NCBI RefSeq assembly: GCF_004342685.1
Contig: NZ_SMBZ01000006.1
Location: forward strand, 34,096 to 98,095
Reading direction: 5' to 3'
DNA from: Sphingobacterium alimentarium
GTDB lineage: Bacteria; Bacteroidota; Bacteroidia; Sphingobacteriales; Sphingobacteriaceae
DNA: 64,000 nt
Part shown: piece after piece, positions 20,766-30,561 of the stretch
How positions within the stretch are numbered: the stretch's first letter is position 1
How the letters are laid out: each line of letters opens with the position of its first letter
Program-made: the position numbers and the translations under genes
Notes under the pieces: model-generated
What the model saw: the letters and a program-made list of their open reading frames with translations, nothing else
Told to the model about the DNA's origin: nothing
The model's database searches: none

Positions 20766-22463
20766 ATGGAAAAGTTTGCAACTATTGACTACGTCATTTT
20801 CCTCATTTATTTTGTCGTGGTCGCTGGCTATGGATTCTATGTGTATAGCAAGCAAAAAAGAGATTCTGCAAGTAGTAAAGATTATTTTTTGGCTGAAGGA
20901 TCATTAACCTGGTGGGCTATCGGTGCCAGTCTAATTGCGTCTAATATTTCAGCTGAACAATTTATTGGTATGAGTGGTAATGGTTTTACAGTGGGTATTG
21001 CCGTTGCTGCTTATGAGTGGATTGCTGCTATTGCATTGATTATTGTGGCTGTATGGTTCATACCTGTTTATCTCAAAAATAAGATATTCACCATGCCCCA
21101 GTTCTTGAAGCAACGCTACAATGAAACAACCAGCCTTATCATGGCGATATTTTGGTTGTTCTTGTATGTGTTTGTGAATTTAACATCTATTCTTTATTTA
21201 GGTGCGCTAGCTATCAGTAATTTAGGTGGTGGTGAGTACTTCCATATTATTATGATTGCCTTAGCCGTATTTGCTATTGTAATTACCTTGGGTGGTATGA
21301 AAGTTATCGGTTATACCGATGTAATTCAGGTCGTCGTGTTGATTGTCGGAGGTCTAGCTACAACTTATATCGCTTTGACATTAGTCTCAGAACATTTTGG
21401 ATTAGGAAAAGATGTAATGGCCGGTTTCAAACAATTGATGGTTGATTCGCCTAAGCATTTTAACCTTATCGTAGATAAACCAACGGCTGATAGTACGCAA
21501 GAGGAGGTAAATAAATACTTAATGCTTCCTGGTATTGGAATGTATTTGGCGGGTATTTGGATTGTGAATTTGAATTATTGGGGTTGTAATCAATACATCA
21601 CTCAGCGCGCTTTGGGAGCGGATTTGAAGACAGCACGTACAGGTATATTATTCGCTGGTTTTTTAAAATTATTAATGCCTGTGATCGTGATGTTGCCGGG
21701 TATTGCAGCTTACGTACTCTATAAAAACGGGGCATTACAAAATGAGATGGCACCGGGCGGCAATTTCAACCCAGATAATGCATACTCTGCTATTTTAGGA
21801 TTCTTGCCTAATGGTATGAAGGGTCTTTCTTTGGCAGCTTTGACGGCAGCTATTGTAGCATCTTTAGCTGGTAAAGCGAACAGTATTGCGACCATCTTTA
21901 CGATGGATATTTACAATAAATACATTGATAAAGGCGCCTCAGAACGCAAACTCATTAATGTAGGTAAAGTCACTATTATTATTTCCATTCTAGTTTCGGT
22001 ATTTTTTACATGGGACGACCTGTTAGGAATTGGTGGTGCAGGTGGTTTTACATTTATCCAAAAGTATACAGGCTTTATTTCTCCTGGAGTGTTTGCCATG
22101 TTCTTGTTGGGGATGTTCTGGAAGAGAACTACAGGTTCTGCCGCTATCGTAGGATTGATCACAGGATTTGTACTTTCGATAGTATTCAATAATTACGCTC
22201 CAACGTGGTTTGGTCCGGAAACATTCTTGTACACAGCCTACATAAATTCCGCAGGGGAATATGAGATTCCTTTCCAAATATGTATGGGTCTGGCTTTTAT
22301 GTTTACCATGATTCTCATGATTGCCGTAAGTTTATTTGGTCCGAAAGAAAATCCTAAAGGCCTAGAATTGGATTCAAAAATGTTCAAAGTAGAGCCTTCT
22401 GTAATGGTGATGATTGTGATTACTTTACTTTTAGTAGGTGCACTGTACGTTAAATTTTGGTAA
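20766..22463 (+). CDS. Sodium/sugar symporter (SSS family), probable arabinose transporter
   Basis: A 565-residue inner-membrane protein with about 14 hydrophobic segments of the SSS/SGLT fold. The N terminus YVIFLIYFVVVAGYGFYVY, then the conserved SKDYFLAEGSLTWWAIGAS and IASNISAEQFIGMSG, are the SSS signature that carries the Na+ site. Substrate is inferred from its place between araA and the aldose epimerase. It would import L-arabinose released in the periplasm. Alternatives such as galactose or xylose transport cannot be excluded by sequence. Confidence 0.88.
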   Translation: MEKFATIDYVIFLIYFVVVAGYGFYVYSKQKRDSASSKDYFLAEGSLTWWAIGASLIASNISAEQFIGMSGNGFTVGIAVAAYEWIAAIALIIVAVWFIPVYLKNKIFTMPQFLKQRYNETTSLIMAIFWLFLYVFVNLTSILYLGALAISNLGGGEYFHIIMIALAVFAIVITLGGMKVIGYTDVIQVVVLIVGGLATTYIALTLVSEHFGLGKDVMAGFKQLMVDSPKHFNLIVDKPTADSTQEEVNKYLMLPGIGMYLAGIWIVNLNYWGCNQYITQRALGADLKTARTGILFAGFLKLLMPVIVMLPGIAAYVLYKNGALQNEMAPGGNFNPDNAYSAILGFLPNGMKGLSLAALTAAIVASLAGKANSIATIFTMDIYNKYIDKGASERKLINVGKVTIIISILVSVFFTWDDLLGIGGAGGFTFIQKYTGFISPGVFAMFLLGMFWKRTTGSAAIVGLITGFVLSIVFNNYAPTWFGPETFLYTAYINSAGEYEIPFQICMGLAFMFTMILMIAVSLFGPKENPKGLELDSKMFKVEPSVMVMIVITLLLVGALYVKFW

Positions 22464-22483
22464 TTTCAATAAAACTAAAAATT

Positions 22484-23629
22484 ATGAAAGCAAAATATTT
22501 AAGTCTCCTTTTTGCAGGAATCCTTTTGGCAAGTGCTTGTCAAAATGCAAAAAACAATCAATCTTCCACAGACGCAACTGATGCAGATAGCACTGTGTTT
22601 CATGCTACTGTTGATAATAAAGATGTGTTACTGTACAAAATTGGTAATGAAAAAGTACAAGTTGGCATCACCAATTTTGGGGCAAGAATCGTGTCATTGG
22701 TTGTGGATGATAAAAACGGGCAAGATGTAGATGTCATGTTGGGATATGATACGGCAGATGAATTTATCAAAAACACAAACAATTTTTACGGTGCTGTGGT
22801 AGGCCGTTATGGCAATAGAATCGGTAAAGCCACATTCACTTTGAATGGTACAACTTACCAATTGGAGAAAAATGATGGAGAAAATTCTCTTCATGGTGGT
22901 ACAAATGGCGTTTACAACAAAGTTTGGGACGTGAAAACTGTATCTCAGGATGCCATTACGTTGGAATATGTCTCTGCGGATGGTGAAGCTGGATATCCAG
23001 GTAATGTCACTATGCAAGTGACCTACAAGGTAAATAAAGATGGAGGCTTGGAAATAGAATACAGTGGCCAAACCGATAAGGAGACTGTATTGAATCTTAC
23101 GAGCCACGGCTACTTTAATTTAAATGGCGAAGGGGATACAACGATTTTGGATCACGAGCTTTGGATCGATGCAGATAAGCTAACAGAGGTAGACAGTAAA
23201 TTGATTCCAACAGGAAAAAGTCTAGCTGTAGCCGGAACTCCTTTTGATTTCACCAAGCCTAAACTTATTGGTGCGGATATTGACAAAAAATCTACTCAGC
23301 TTACTTATGGATTAGGTTATGACCACAATTTTGAATTGAATAAGAAAGAGGGTTTTGCTGAAGTTGCGAGCTTATATGCTCCCAAAACCGGTATTGAGAT
23401 GAAAATTTTTACAACAGAGCCGGGTCTTCAGTTCTACAGTGGCAATTTCATGAAAGATGCTGATCCAAAAGGAAAAGGTGGGAAAGCCTATCCTTATCGT
23501 GCTGCATTATGTTTGGAAACGCAGCACTTTCCTGATGCGCCAAATCATGAGAATTTTGCATCCACAACTTTACGCCCGGGCGAAAAGTACAGTACAAAGA
23601 CAGAATATAGATTTTCAGTAAGAAAATAG
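22484..23629 (+). CDS. galM: Periplasmic aldose 1-epimerase lipoprotein
   Basis: Mutarotase interconverting alpha and beta anomers (381 residues from ATG 22484). The start is chosen because it gives a clean lipoprotein signal (LSLLFAGILLASAC, lipidated Cys) where an upstream start would add a non-signal leader. Catalytic features are VVGRYGNRIGKATF, NSLHGGTNGVYNKVW (His), LTSHGYFNLNGEGD (His) and the late EPGLQFYSGNFM containing the base Glu. Lipidated and outside the cytosol, it would present the anomer preferred by the adjacent symporter. Confidence 0.93.
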   Translation: MKAKYLSLLFAGILLASACQNAKNNQSSTDATDADSTVFHATVDNKDVLLYKIGNEKVQVGITNFGARIVSLVVDDKNGQDVDVMLGYDTADEFIKNTNNFYGAVVGRYGNRIGKATFTLNGTTYQLEKNDGENSLHGGTNGVYNKVWDVKTVSQDAITLEYVSADGEAGYPGNVTMQVTYKVNKDGGLEIEYSGQTDKETVLNLTSHGYFNLNGEGDTTILDHELWIDADKLTEVDSKLIPTGKSLAVAGTPFDFTKPKLIGADIDKKSTQLTYGLGYDHNFELNKKEGFAEVASLYAPKTGIEMKIFTTEPGLQFYSGNFMKDADPKGKGGKAYPYRAALCLETQHFPDAPNHENFASTTLRPGEKYSTKTEYRFSVRK

Positions 23630-24262
23630 TAACACGAATTTGATTATGAGATATTCTATTAGCGTCGTTCTTTTATTTTCCATTACTCTTAATTAGGGAA
23701 TAATCAACCTATTCAAATCTATAGTCAGGTAAGAATATAGAACGTTCTGTCTTGACGAACGAGAAAGTGGAAATAAAGTATAAGATACCTGCAGGGAAAC
23801 TTTAGGACAGGATTTGTCTTCAAAAAGACGTCTGCTAATAGAATAATTTCTCTTTATGATTATGCTGTTCAAAGGTCATAATCAATCATGTTATACAGCC
23901 GATGAGCATGTATTGCGCTGAGGCAATGCGAATAAAAAGGCTTTAAGAAATCTTCCGGATCAAGGGGGAGTATAACGAATATTCAGCGGAAACAGATGCT
24001 GAATGCGATTATTTGGTAAGGGAAAAGAATATATCCACGAGATCATTGTTCCTACGCAACAAACGGTGGTTTTGTAATCGTGATACAATAGCTTTATTCT
24101 AAAATTAAAAGCACCTATTATGAAAAACAAATTCTTTGGCACAGCACTTCGGCCAAGTGCCCTGCTTGGTATTCTATTTCTCGCAATCTCTATCAGCAAG
24201 AATATCGACCATCAGTTAGATACTGCTGACAGGATAATTAAGGTAATTTAATAGTAGACGCA
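23630..24262. other. 633-bp AT-rich interval without an intact gene; possible gene ghost
   Basis: No frame is open beyond about 80 codons, and none shows family similarity. A signal-peptide-like start (ATG 23646, MRYSISVVLLFSITLN) is stopped by TAG at 23694. Downstream, short plus-strand fragments such as VEIKYKIPAGKL (about 23768-23803) resemble the end of secreted sugar hydrolases but are broken by stops. The pattern suggests a decayed secreted-enzyme gene between the ara operon and the GH genes. It could equally be a long untranslated region. No clear promoter for the GH51 gene was found. Confidence 0.4.
24120..24251 (+). CDS. Small ORF with hydrophobic N terminus, uncertain
   Basis: A 43-codon frame starting MKNKFFGTALRPSALLGI, with one hydrophobic stretch (SALLGILFLAISIS) and no cleavage or lipobox signature. 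It ends 11 bp before the GH51 ATG. It may be a short membrane peptide, a fragment of a decayed gene, or chance. No function is proposed. Confidence 0.25.
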   Translation: MKNKFFGTALRPSALLGILFLAISISKNIDHQLDTADRIIKVI

Positions 24263-26233
24263 ATGAATCTTAAACAATATATAATTATCGCTGCGGTAGC
24301 GCTGCAAAGCGTGCAATTTGGCTTTGCACAGCAACACTCCTTAGTGGTGGATGTAAACACTTCTCTTGCCAAAGTAAATCCCAATATGTGGGGGGTATTT
24401 TTCGAAGATATCAACATGGGAGCCGATGGCGGTATCTATGCAGAACTCGTCAAAAACAGATCTTTTGAATTTTTTAGACCTATGATGGGTTGGAAAAATC
24501 TAGGCCCTGTGAAGGAGGGAAATTATCTCATTCTGAACAGACAGATGAGCAATGCAGGCAATCCTCGGTATTTACGTGTGGATAAAAAGACTAATACAGC
24601 CATAGGATTGCGTAATGAAGGTTTTCGTGGAATGGGGGTAAAGCAGGGTAATACGTATGAATTCTCTGTATGGTATCGGCAGCAAAAGCCCGGTATTACA
24701 TTGCGCGTAGAATTGGTGGATAGTGCGGGAACGGTGATTGGTAAAACAGAACTTAAAACCACGCAAGAGAATAAACAGTGGCGATACCAAGAAGTAAGTT
24801 TCACGTCCAACAAAACAGATCAAAAGGCAAATCTGCAAATCTGGTTTGAAGGAGAAGGAACTATTGATCTTGATATGATTTCATTATTCCCTACAGATAC
24901 TTGGCAGGGGCGTAAAAATGGATTGCGTGCGGATATGGTGCAGACATTGGCCGATCTGAAACCTGGTTTTATTCGTTTTCCGGGAGGATGTATTGTGGAA
25001 GGTTTTGATCTTTCGCAACGCTTTCAATGGAAAAAAACAGTAGGACCGATTGAAAACAGACAACTTATTGTGAACCGCTGGAATACGGAGTTTGCACATC
25101 GTTTGACTCCAGATTATTTCCAAACTTTTGGTTTAGGATTTTTTGAATATTTCCAATTAGCAGAAGATTTAGGCGCTGAACCGTTGCCAATATTAAATTG
25201 TGGAATGGCTTGTCAGTTCAATTCCGCAGAGGTGGTGCCGTTAGATCAGTTGGATGAATATGTGCAAGACGCATTAGATCTTATCGAGTTTGCAAATGGT
25301 GCAGTGAGTACCAAATGGGGAAAATTACGTGCAGATATGGGACATTCGGCGCCTTTCAATCTGAAGATGCTGGGTGTGGGTAACGAAAACTGGGGACCAC
25401 AATATGTAGAACGGCTAAAAGTATTTCAAGAGGCTCTAAAAAAATATCACCCTGAAATTGAGATTATAGCGAGTTCGGGAACAGATCCAGAAGGTGAGCG
25501 CTTTCAGTATTTGGATAAAGAGCTTCGAGCAATGAAGATAGATATCATAGACGAGCACTTTTACAGAGATCCAGATTGGTTCTTATCCAATGCGAAGCGT
25601 TATGACAATTACGACCGCCAGGGAGCGAAAATCTTTGCTGGAGAATATGCCTCACACAGTAAAAACAATAAAAAGCCTGAATATCGCAACAATTGGGAAG
25701 CTGCTCTATCTGAAGCCGCTTTCTTAACAGGTGTGGAACGTAATGCCGATGTGGTACAATTGGCTTCATATGCCCCTTTATTTGCACATATCGACGGTTG
25801 GCAATGGACTCCGGATTTGATTTGGGTAGATAATTTGAATGTATATGTTACCCCTAGTTATCATGTGCAGAAGATATTTAGCACCAATAAGGGAACAGAT
25901 GTAGTGCCTTTGCACAGCAATGGTGCCACATTGACGGGAGAAAATAAAATATACGGGTCCGCTGTAGTAGATAAGCAAAGCAATGAACTGATTCTGAAAA
26001 TTGTCAATATTGGTGATTCTGCTAAGGAGTTAGCTATTGACCTCAGAGGTATTAAAAAAGCACAAGGAAAAGCAACAGTATCGGTTTTACGCCATGATGA
26101 TCCTTTAGCATATAATGAGGTTGGAAAGGCGCCCTCTGTTACGCCCATTGAATCAGAAGTGAATTATAAAGGAAAGAAATTAGTATACACTGCCTCGAGT
26201 CAGTCCGTGAATTTAATTAAACTAAAATTATAA
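24263..26233 (+). CDS. Secreted GH51 alpha-L-arabinofuranosidase
   Basis: Retaining glycosidase cleaving alpha-L-arabinofuranosyl side chains from arabinan or arabinoxylan (656 residues). A signal peptide (residues 1-22, ending GFAQ) is followed by the family start NPNMWGVFFEDINMGADGG, then a CBM4-like insertion (about 70-210). The catalytic barrel follows with RFPGGCIVEGFD, the acid/base E375 in GNENWGP, and the nucleophile E461 in FAGEYASH. A C-terminal beta domain follows. It is the first of four tightly spaced GH genes (4, 21 and 28 bp gaps), so one mRNA is likely. Confidence 0.95.
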   Translation: MNLKQYIIIAAVALQSVQFGFAQQHSLVVDVNTSLAKVNPNMWGVFFEDINMGADGGIYAELVKNRSFEFFRPMMGWKNLGPVKEGNYLILNRQMSNAGNPRYLRVDKKTNTAIGLRNEGFRGMGVKQGNTYEFSVWYRQQKPGITLRVELVDSAGTVIGKTELKTTQENKQWRYQEVSFTSNKTDQKANLQIWFEGEGTIDLDMISLFPTDTWQGRKNGLRADMVQTLADLKPGFIRFPGGCIVEGFDLSQRFQWKKTVGPIENRQLIVNRWNTEFAHRLTPDYFQTFGLGFFEYFQLAEDLGAEPLPILNCGMACQFNSAEVVPLDQLDEYVQDALDLIEFANGAVSTKWGKLRADMGHSAPFNLKMLGVGNENWGPQYVERLKVFQEALKKYHPEIEIIASSGTDPEGERFQYLDKELRAMKIDIIDEHFYRDPDWFLSNAKRYDNYDRQGAKIFAGEYASHSKNNKKPEYRNNWEAALSEAAFLTGVERNADVVQLASYAPLFAHIDGWQWTPDLIWVDNLNVYVTPSYHVQKIFSTNKGTDVVPLHSNGATLTGENKIYGSAVVDKQSNELILKIVNIGDSAKELAIDLRGIKKAQGKATVSVLRHDDPLAYNEVGKAPSVTPIESEVNYKGKKLVYTASSQSVNLIKLKL

Positions 26234-26237
26234 AGCC

Positions 26238-28592
26238 ATGAGAAAGTTTGCCTGTAGAAAATTAGTCATTGTTACATTTTTAGCGTTTAGTTTTTCGTCT
26301 TTGATCGCTCAAGAAAAGAAACAGTCTATCTCTCTATTTCAATTAGCTGATGTCAGGTTGAAAGATGAGACTTTTCTGCATGCACAAGACTTAAATAAGG
26401 CTTATCTACTGGCTTTAGATGCAGATCGATTATTAGCGCCTTATCTTAAGGAGGCAGGATTAAATCCTAAGAAGCCTAATTACACGAATTGGGAAAATTC
26501 AGGACTTGATGGGCATATCGGTGGACATTACGTCTCAGCATTGGCGCTGATGTATGCATCTACAGGTGATCCCATGATTTATAAGCGTTTGGATTATGTT
26601 TTGCAAGAATTGAAAGAGTGCCAAGATAATTTAGCAACAGGTTATGTTGGTGGAGTACCGGGCAGTAAGCAGTTGTGGGATGAAATCAAGCAAGGCAAAA
26701 TAAAAGCTGGAAGTTTTGACTTAAACAACCGATGGGTACCTCTTTACAATATTCATAAAATCTACGCAGGACTACGGGATGCCTATTATTTTGCTGGTCG
26801 CGAAGATGCCCAGCAGATGCTTATCAAGTTGACTGATTGGGCAGTCGAGTTGGTGAGTGGATTAAGCGAAGCGCAAATCCAAGATATGCTGCGTAGTGAG
26901 CATGGAGGGCTGAATGAGGTTTTTGCCGAAGCAGCTGTTATTTCTGGAGATAATAAATACCTGCAATTAGCAGAGAAATTTACCCATCAATATATTTTAA
27001 ATCCATTAATAGCACAAAAGGATGAGCTAACAGGAAAGCACGCTAATACGCAAATCCCCAAGATAATAGGTGCCAAAAGGATTGCCGACTTGGAAGGAAG
27101 AAAAGACTGGGATGAAGCAGCTCGATTCTTTTGGGAAACTGTTGTTACCAAACGTTCTGTGGCAATCGGAGGTAATAGTGCAAGTGAGCACTTTCATCCA
27201 TCGACCGACTTTTCGAATATGATTACCAATATTGAAGGTCCGGAGACTTGTAATACTTACAATATGATGCGGTTGAGTACACAATTCTTTCAGTCGGATG
27301 GAGATAGTAAGTTTGCAGATTATTATGAACGCGCTTTGTACAATCATATTCTGTCGTCACAGCATCCAGAACACGGAGGGTTAGTGTATTTTACATCGAT
27401 GCGTCCTTCGCATTATCGGGTGTACTCACAGCCGCAAACCAGTTTTTGGTGTTGTGTAGGTTCAGGGATAGAAAACCACTCCAAATACAGCGAATTTATT
27501 TACGCCCATCGTGGCAATGAACTGTTTGTAAATTTATTTATTTCCTCGGAATTGAATTGGAAAGATAAGGGCGTACAGATAACGCAACAATCATTGTTTC
27601 CTACAGAAGGAAAATCTGTTTTTTCATTTAAAACAAAAAAAACTATTCCATTAGCCTTAAAAATACGTTATCCAAACTGGGTGAAAAAAGATATTTCGGT
27701 ACATGTTAATGGCAAGTCTATTCAAGCTTTTAAGGATGCAAATGGCTATTTAACTATTGATCGTAAATGGAAAAACGGAGATAAAGTGGAGTTATCATTC
27801 GCTATGGAAGTGAACGTGGAACAATTGCCCGATCATTCGGAATATTATGCTTTTCGATACGGGCCATTGGTTTTAGCGGCTAAGACTGATACTGCACAGA
27901 TGTTGGGACTTTTGGCAGACGATAGCAGAGGAGGACATATTGCTAAAGGAGATCAAGTTTCTTTAACTGAAATTCCCCATTTGGTGGTGTCAAATGCAAA
28001 CTTAGCAGAGCAGGTGGAAATGATTTCTCCTCAAGATTTGCGCTTTAGATTAAAAAACCTTCAGGTAAGAACTGAAGCTACAGAAATGGAGTTGATGCCC
28101 TTTTACAAGTTACATGATAGTCGTTATATCATCTATTGGCCAAAGGTGAATTCCTCATCAGAATTGGCAGAACGACTGGTAAAATACGAACATGATGATT
28201 ACCAAAGAAAACTCAATGCCATCACAGTTGATCAAGTACACTGCGGCCAACAACAATCAGAGTCCGATCATGCTATTCAATATGAACTATCCAATACGGG
28301 ATCGGATAATGGTGTACAATGGCGGAATGCAACGGGATGGTTTTCTTATGAATTAGCGAACAAAAATAAGCGTGCAAAACTACTTTGGATAGCTGATTTA
28401 GAAGGTAATTCGCAAAATTTCAATGTGCTTATCAATGGAACTGTAATAACCCCTACCCAAGTAAATGCTGATGGTAGATACTATTTGCTGGAGGATATAA
28501 ATGAAAATATCAAGGTAAAACTGCAGGCCTTGCCGAATCAATCTGTTCCCAAAATTAAGGAAGTTAGGCTTTTAACAAATAAAATAGATTAA
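26238..28592 (+). CDS. Secreted GH127 beta-L-arabinofuranosidase
   Basis: A 784-residue DUF1680/GH127 protein with a signal peptide ending SLIAQ. The (alpha/alpha) barrel carries the family zinc-thiolate site: E336 and C338 in EGPETCNTYNMM, and the adjacent pair C405-C406 in FWCCVGSGIENHSKY. In the characterised Bifidobacterium enzyme HypBA1, the corresponding Glu and Cys residues bind Zn and the last Cys is the nucleophile. Substrates in the family are beta-linked L-arabinofuranose caps found on plant hydroxyproline-rich glycoproteins and some pectins. It widens the linkage range of this locus. Confidence 0.92.
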   Translation: MRKFACRKLVIVTFLAFSFSSLIAQEKKQSISLFQLADVRLKDETFLHAQDLNKAYLLALDADRLLAPYLKEAGLNPKKPNYTNWENSGLDGHIGGHYVSALALMYASTGDPMIYKRLDYVLQELKECQDNLATGYVGGVPGSKQLWDEIKQGKIKAGSFDLNNRWVPLYNIHKIYAGLRDAYYFAGREDAQQMLIKLTDWAVELVSGLSEAQIQDMLRSEHGGLNEVFAEAAVISGDNKYLQLAEKFTHQYILNPLIAQKDELTGKHANTQIPKIIGAKRIADLEGRKDWDEAARFFWETVVTKRSVAIGGNSASEHFHPSTDFSNMITNIEGPETCNTYNMMRLSTQFFQSDGDSKFADYYERALYNHILSSQHPEHGGLVYFTSMRPSHYRVYSQPQTSFWCCVGSGIENHSKYSEFIYAHRGNELFVNLFISSELNWKDKGVQITQQSLFPTEGKSVFSFKTKKTIPLALKIRYPNWVKKDISVHVNGKSIQAFKDANGYLTIDRKWKNGDKVELSFAMEVNVEQLPDHSEYYAFRYGPLVLAAKTDTAQMLGLLADDSRGGHIAKGDQVSLTEIPHLVVSNANLAEQVEMISPQDLRFRLKNLQVRTEATEMELMPFYKLHDSRYIIYWPKVNSSSELAERLVKYEHDDYQRKLNAITVDQVHCGQQQSESDHAIQYELSNTGSDNGVQWRNATGWFSYELANKNKRAKLLWIADLEGNSQNFNVLINGTVITPTQVNADGRYYLLEDINENIKVKLQALPNQSVPKIKEVRLLTNKID

Positions 28593-28613
28593 CTCCTACC
28601 ATACAAACTACCC

Positions 28614-30533
28614 ATGATGAATTTGAAAAGAATTTTTCTTCCTTTTATAATTGTCTTTGCCAATAGCGTTTTTGCGCAACAAGAGCCAGTTAAAACTCAA
28701 TTCGAAGGCTATCTCTTTGCTTATTTTGAAGGGAAGAGCGATCCGATGAAGCGCGAGCATTTGCGGTTTGCGACGAGTTCGGTTGGTCTTAAATGGAAAG
28801 CATTAAATAACAATCTTGCAGTGATTTCTTCCGATACCATTTCGAGTACAGGAGGTATTCGCGACCCTCACTTATTACGCGGTGAAGATAAAGGGTTTTA
28901 TTTGGTTGCGACGGATATGAAAACTTTTAAGGATGGATGGGATAATAATCCGGGTATTGTGATGATGTATTCGGACAATTTGGTGGATTGGAAACATCAG
29001 GTCATCAATCTTGAAAAATCATATCCTAAAAAGTTTAAAAATGTAAAATGGGTGTGGGCACCTCAAACATTTTATGATACCAAGAAGGGTAAATATCTGG
29101 TGTATTTCACTGTTCGTTATCATCATAATGATAAGTTAGATTTTTATGCCGCATATGCGAATAAGGATTTTACAGGTTTTGAATCGGAGCCTAAATTGTT
29201 ATTCAGTCCTAAATATGGAGGTATAGATGGAGATATAATTTTTGATAAAGGTGTTTATCACTTCTTCTACAAAGGAAACACCAAGGATGCAGCTGGCAAA
29301 GAATTCAAAAATGGAATCAAAGTGGCTACTTCAGCCTCATTGTGGGGACCTTGGAAAGAAAATGAAGGATATGTAGACAGTTATGCAGATACATCTACCG
29401 TAGTAGAGGGTTCTAGTATATTTACACTAAATAATTCGGACGAATATATTCTGATGTATGACGTATACGCAGAAGGTCGCTATGAGTTTCAAAGAAGTAA
29501 AGATTTATCCTCTTTTACCCAGAAACCTGAGTCATTTACGAAGAATTTTGATCCGCGTCACGGAAGTATAATTTCCATTACGAAAGAAGAAGCTAGGAAT
29601 TTGGACCGCAAATGGGGAGGTGTGATGCCTGAGTTGGTTCAGCCGACGAAAAAAAATGATCGGTATGTTTTTCAATCCAAAGGAAATCCCATTATTACAC
29701 ATCATTATACTTCTGATCCAGCTGCGTTGGTTATAAATGATACCTTGTGGATGTATACAGGACATGATTTTGAAGGTGGTCAGCGTGATTACGTAATGCG
29801 GGATTGGTTGGTATATTCGACTACGGATATGAAAACTTGGACTGAATATCCTGTTCCACTGAAAGTTGTGGACTTTGAGTGGGCGACTAGTAAGTCTGCA
29901 TTTGCGGGACATGTAGCAGAATACTATTGGTATATCAGTACGAATTGGACGGGAATAGGTGTGGCTGTCGCTGATAGGCCTGAAGGTCCTTTTAAGGATG
30001 CTTTGGGAAAACCCTTGTTGACCAACGAAGATTGTTTTGCATCTACGCATTCATGGGCATGTATTGATCCCGCAATTTTTATCGATGATGATGGTACACC
30101 TTGGATATTTTGGGGAAATAGAGAGTGTTATTATGCCAAATTGAAAGATAATATGATTGAGATTGATGGTGATGTCAAACAAATTAATTTTGAGGGATTT
30201 TCATTCACTGAAGCACCTTGGGTACATAAATACCAAGGCAAATATTATTTAACCTATGCCACCGAATTTCCTGAAAAGATAGCCTACGCTATGGCGGATA
30301 TTATTGAAGGCCCTTATGAATATAAGGGGATCTTGAATGAAATTGCAGGAAATAGTAATACAAACCATCAATCTATTGTGGAATATAAGGGTGAATGGTA
30401 TTTTCTATATCATAATGGTGGTATACAAACCGATGGTGGAAGTTATAGCCGTTCAGTATGCATTGACCGGCTAGAGTATAATGAGGATGGTACCATTAAA
30501 CGAATTGTGATGACTTCAGAAGGGATACAATAA
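28614..30533 (+). CDS. Secreted bimodular GH43 glycosidase, copy 1
   Basis: A 639-residue protein with a signal peptide (NSVFAQ) and two beta-propeller modules. Module 1 (about 25-340) has GGIRDPHLL, VWAPQTFYD, GGIDGDII and VEGSSIF. Module 2 (about 360-639) has the three GH43 acids in TSDPAAL, CIDPAIF and SFTEAPW. Module 2 is therefore predicted active as an arabinofuranosidase, xylosidase or arabinanase. Module 1 keeps Asp and Glu at comparable positions but its activity is unclear. It is paralogous to the next gene along its full length. Confidence 0.88.
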   Translation: MMNLKRIFLPFIIVFANSVFAQQEPVKTQFEGYLFAYFEGKSDPMKREHLRFATSSVGLKWKALNNNLAVISSDTISSTGGIRDPHLLRGEDKGFYLVATDMKTFKDGWDNNPGIVMMYSDNLVDWKHQVINLEKSYPKKFKNVKWVWAPQTFYDTKKGKYLVYFTVRYHHNDKLDFYAAYANKDFTGFESEPKLLFSPKYGGIDGDIIFDKGVYHFFYKGNTKDAAGKEFKNGIKVATSASLWGPWKENEGYVDSYADTSTVVEGSSIFTLNNSDEYILMYDVYAEGRYEFQRSKDLSSFTQKPESFTKNFDPRHGSIISITKEEARNLDRKWGGVMPELVQPTKKNDRYVFQSKGNPIITHHYTSDPAALVINDTLWMYTGHDFEGGQRDYVMRDWLVYSTTDMKTWTEYPVPLKVVDFEWATSKSAFAGHVAEYYWYISTNWTGIGVAVADRPEGPFKDALGKPLLTNEDCFASTHSWACIDPAIFIDDDGTPWIFWGNRECYYAKLKDNMIEIDGDVKQINFEGFSFTEAPWVHKYQGKYYLTYATEFPEKIAYAMADIIEGPYEYKGILNEIAGNSNTNHQSIVEYKGEWYFLYHNGGIQTDGGSYSRSVCIDRLEYNEDGTIKRIVMTSEGIQ

Positions 30534-30561
30534 TAAAATACAAGTTCAAAACTAACGTATT

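Noticed and set aside
29532..30050. 172-codon minus-strand ORF inside a GH43 gene
   Set aside because: It lies fully antisense to a well-supported GH43 coding region and its translation has no motif; it is a codon-usage shadow.
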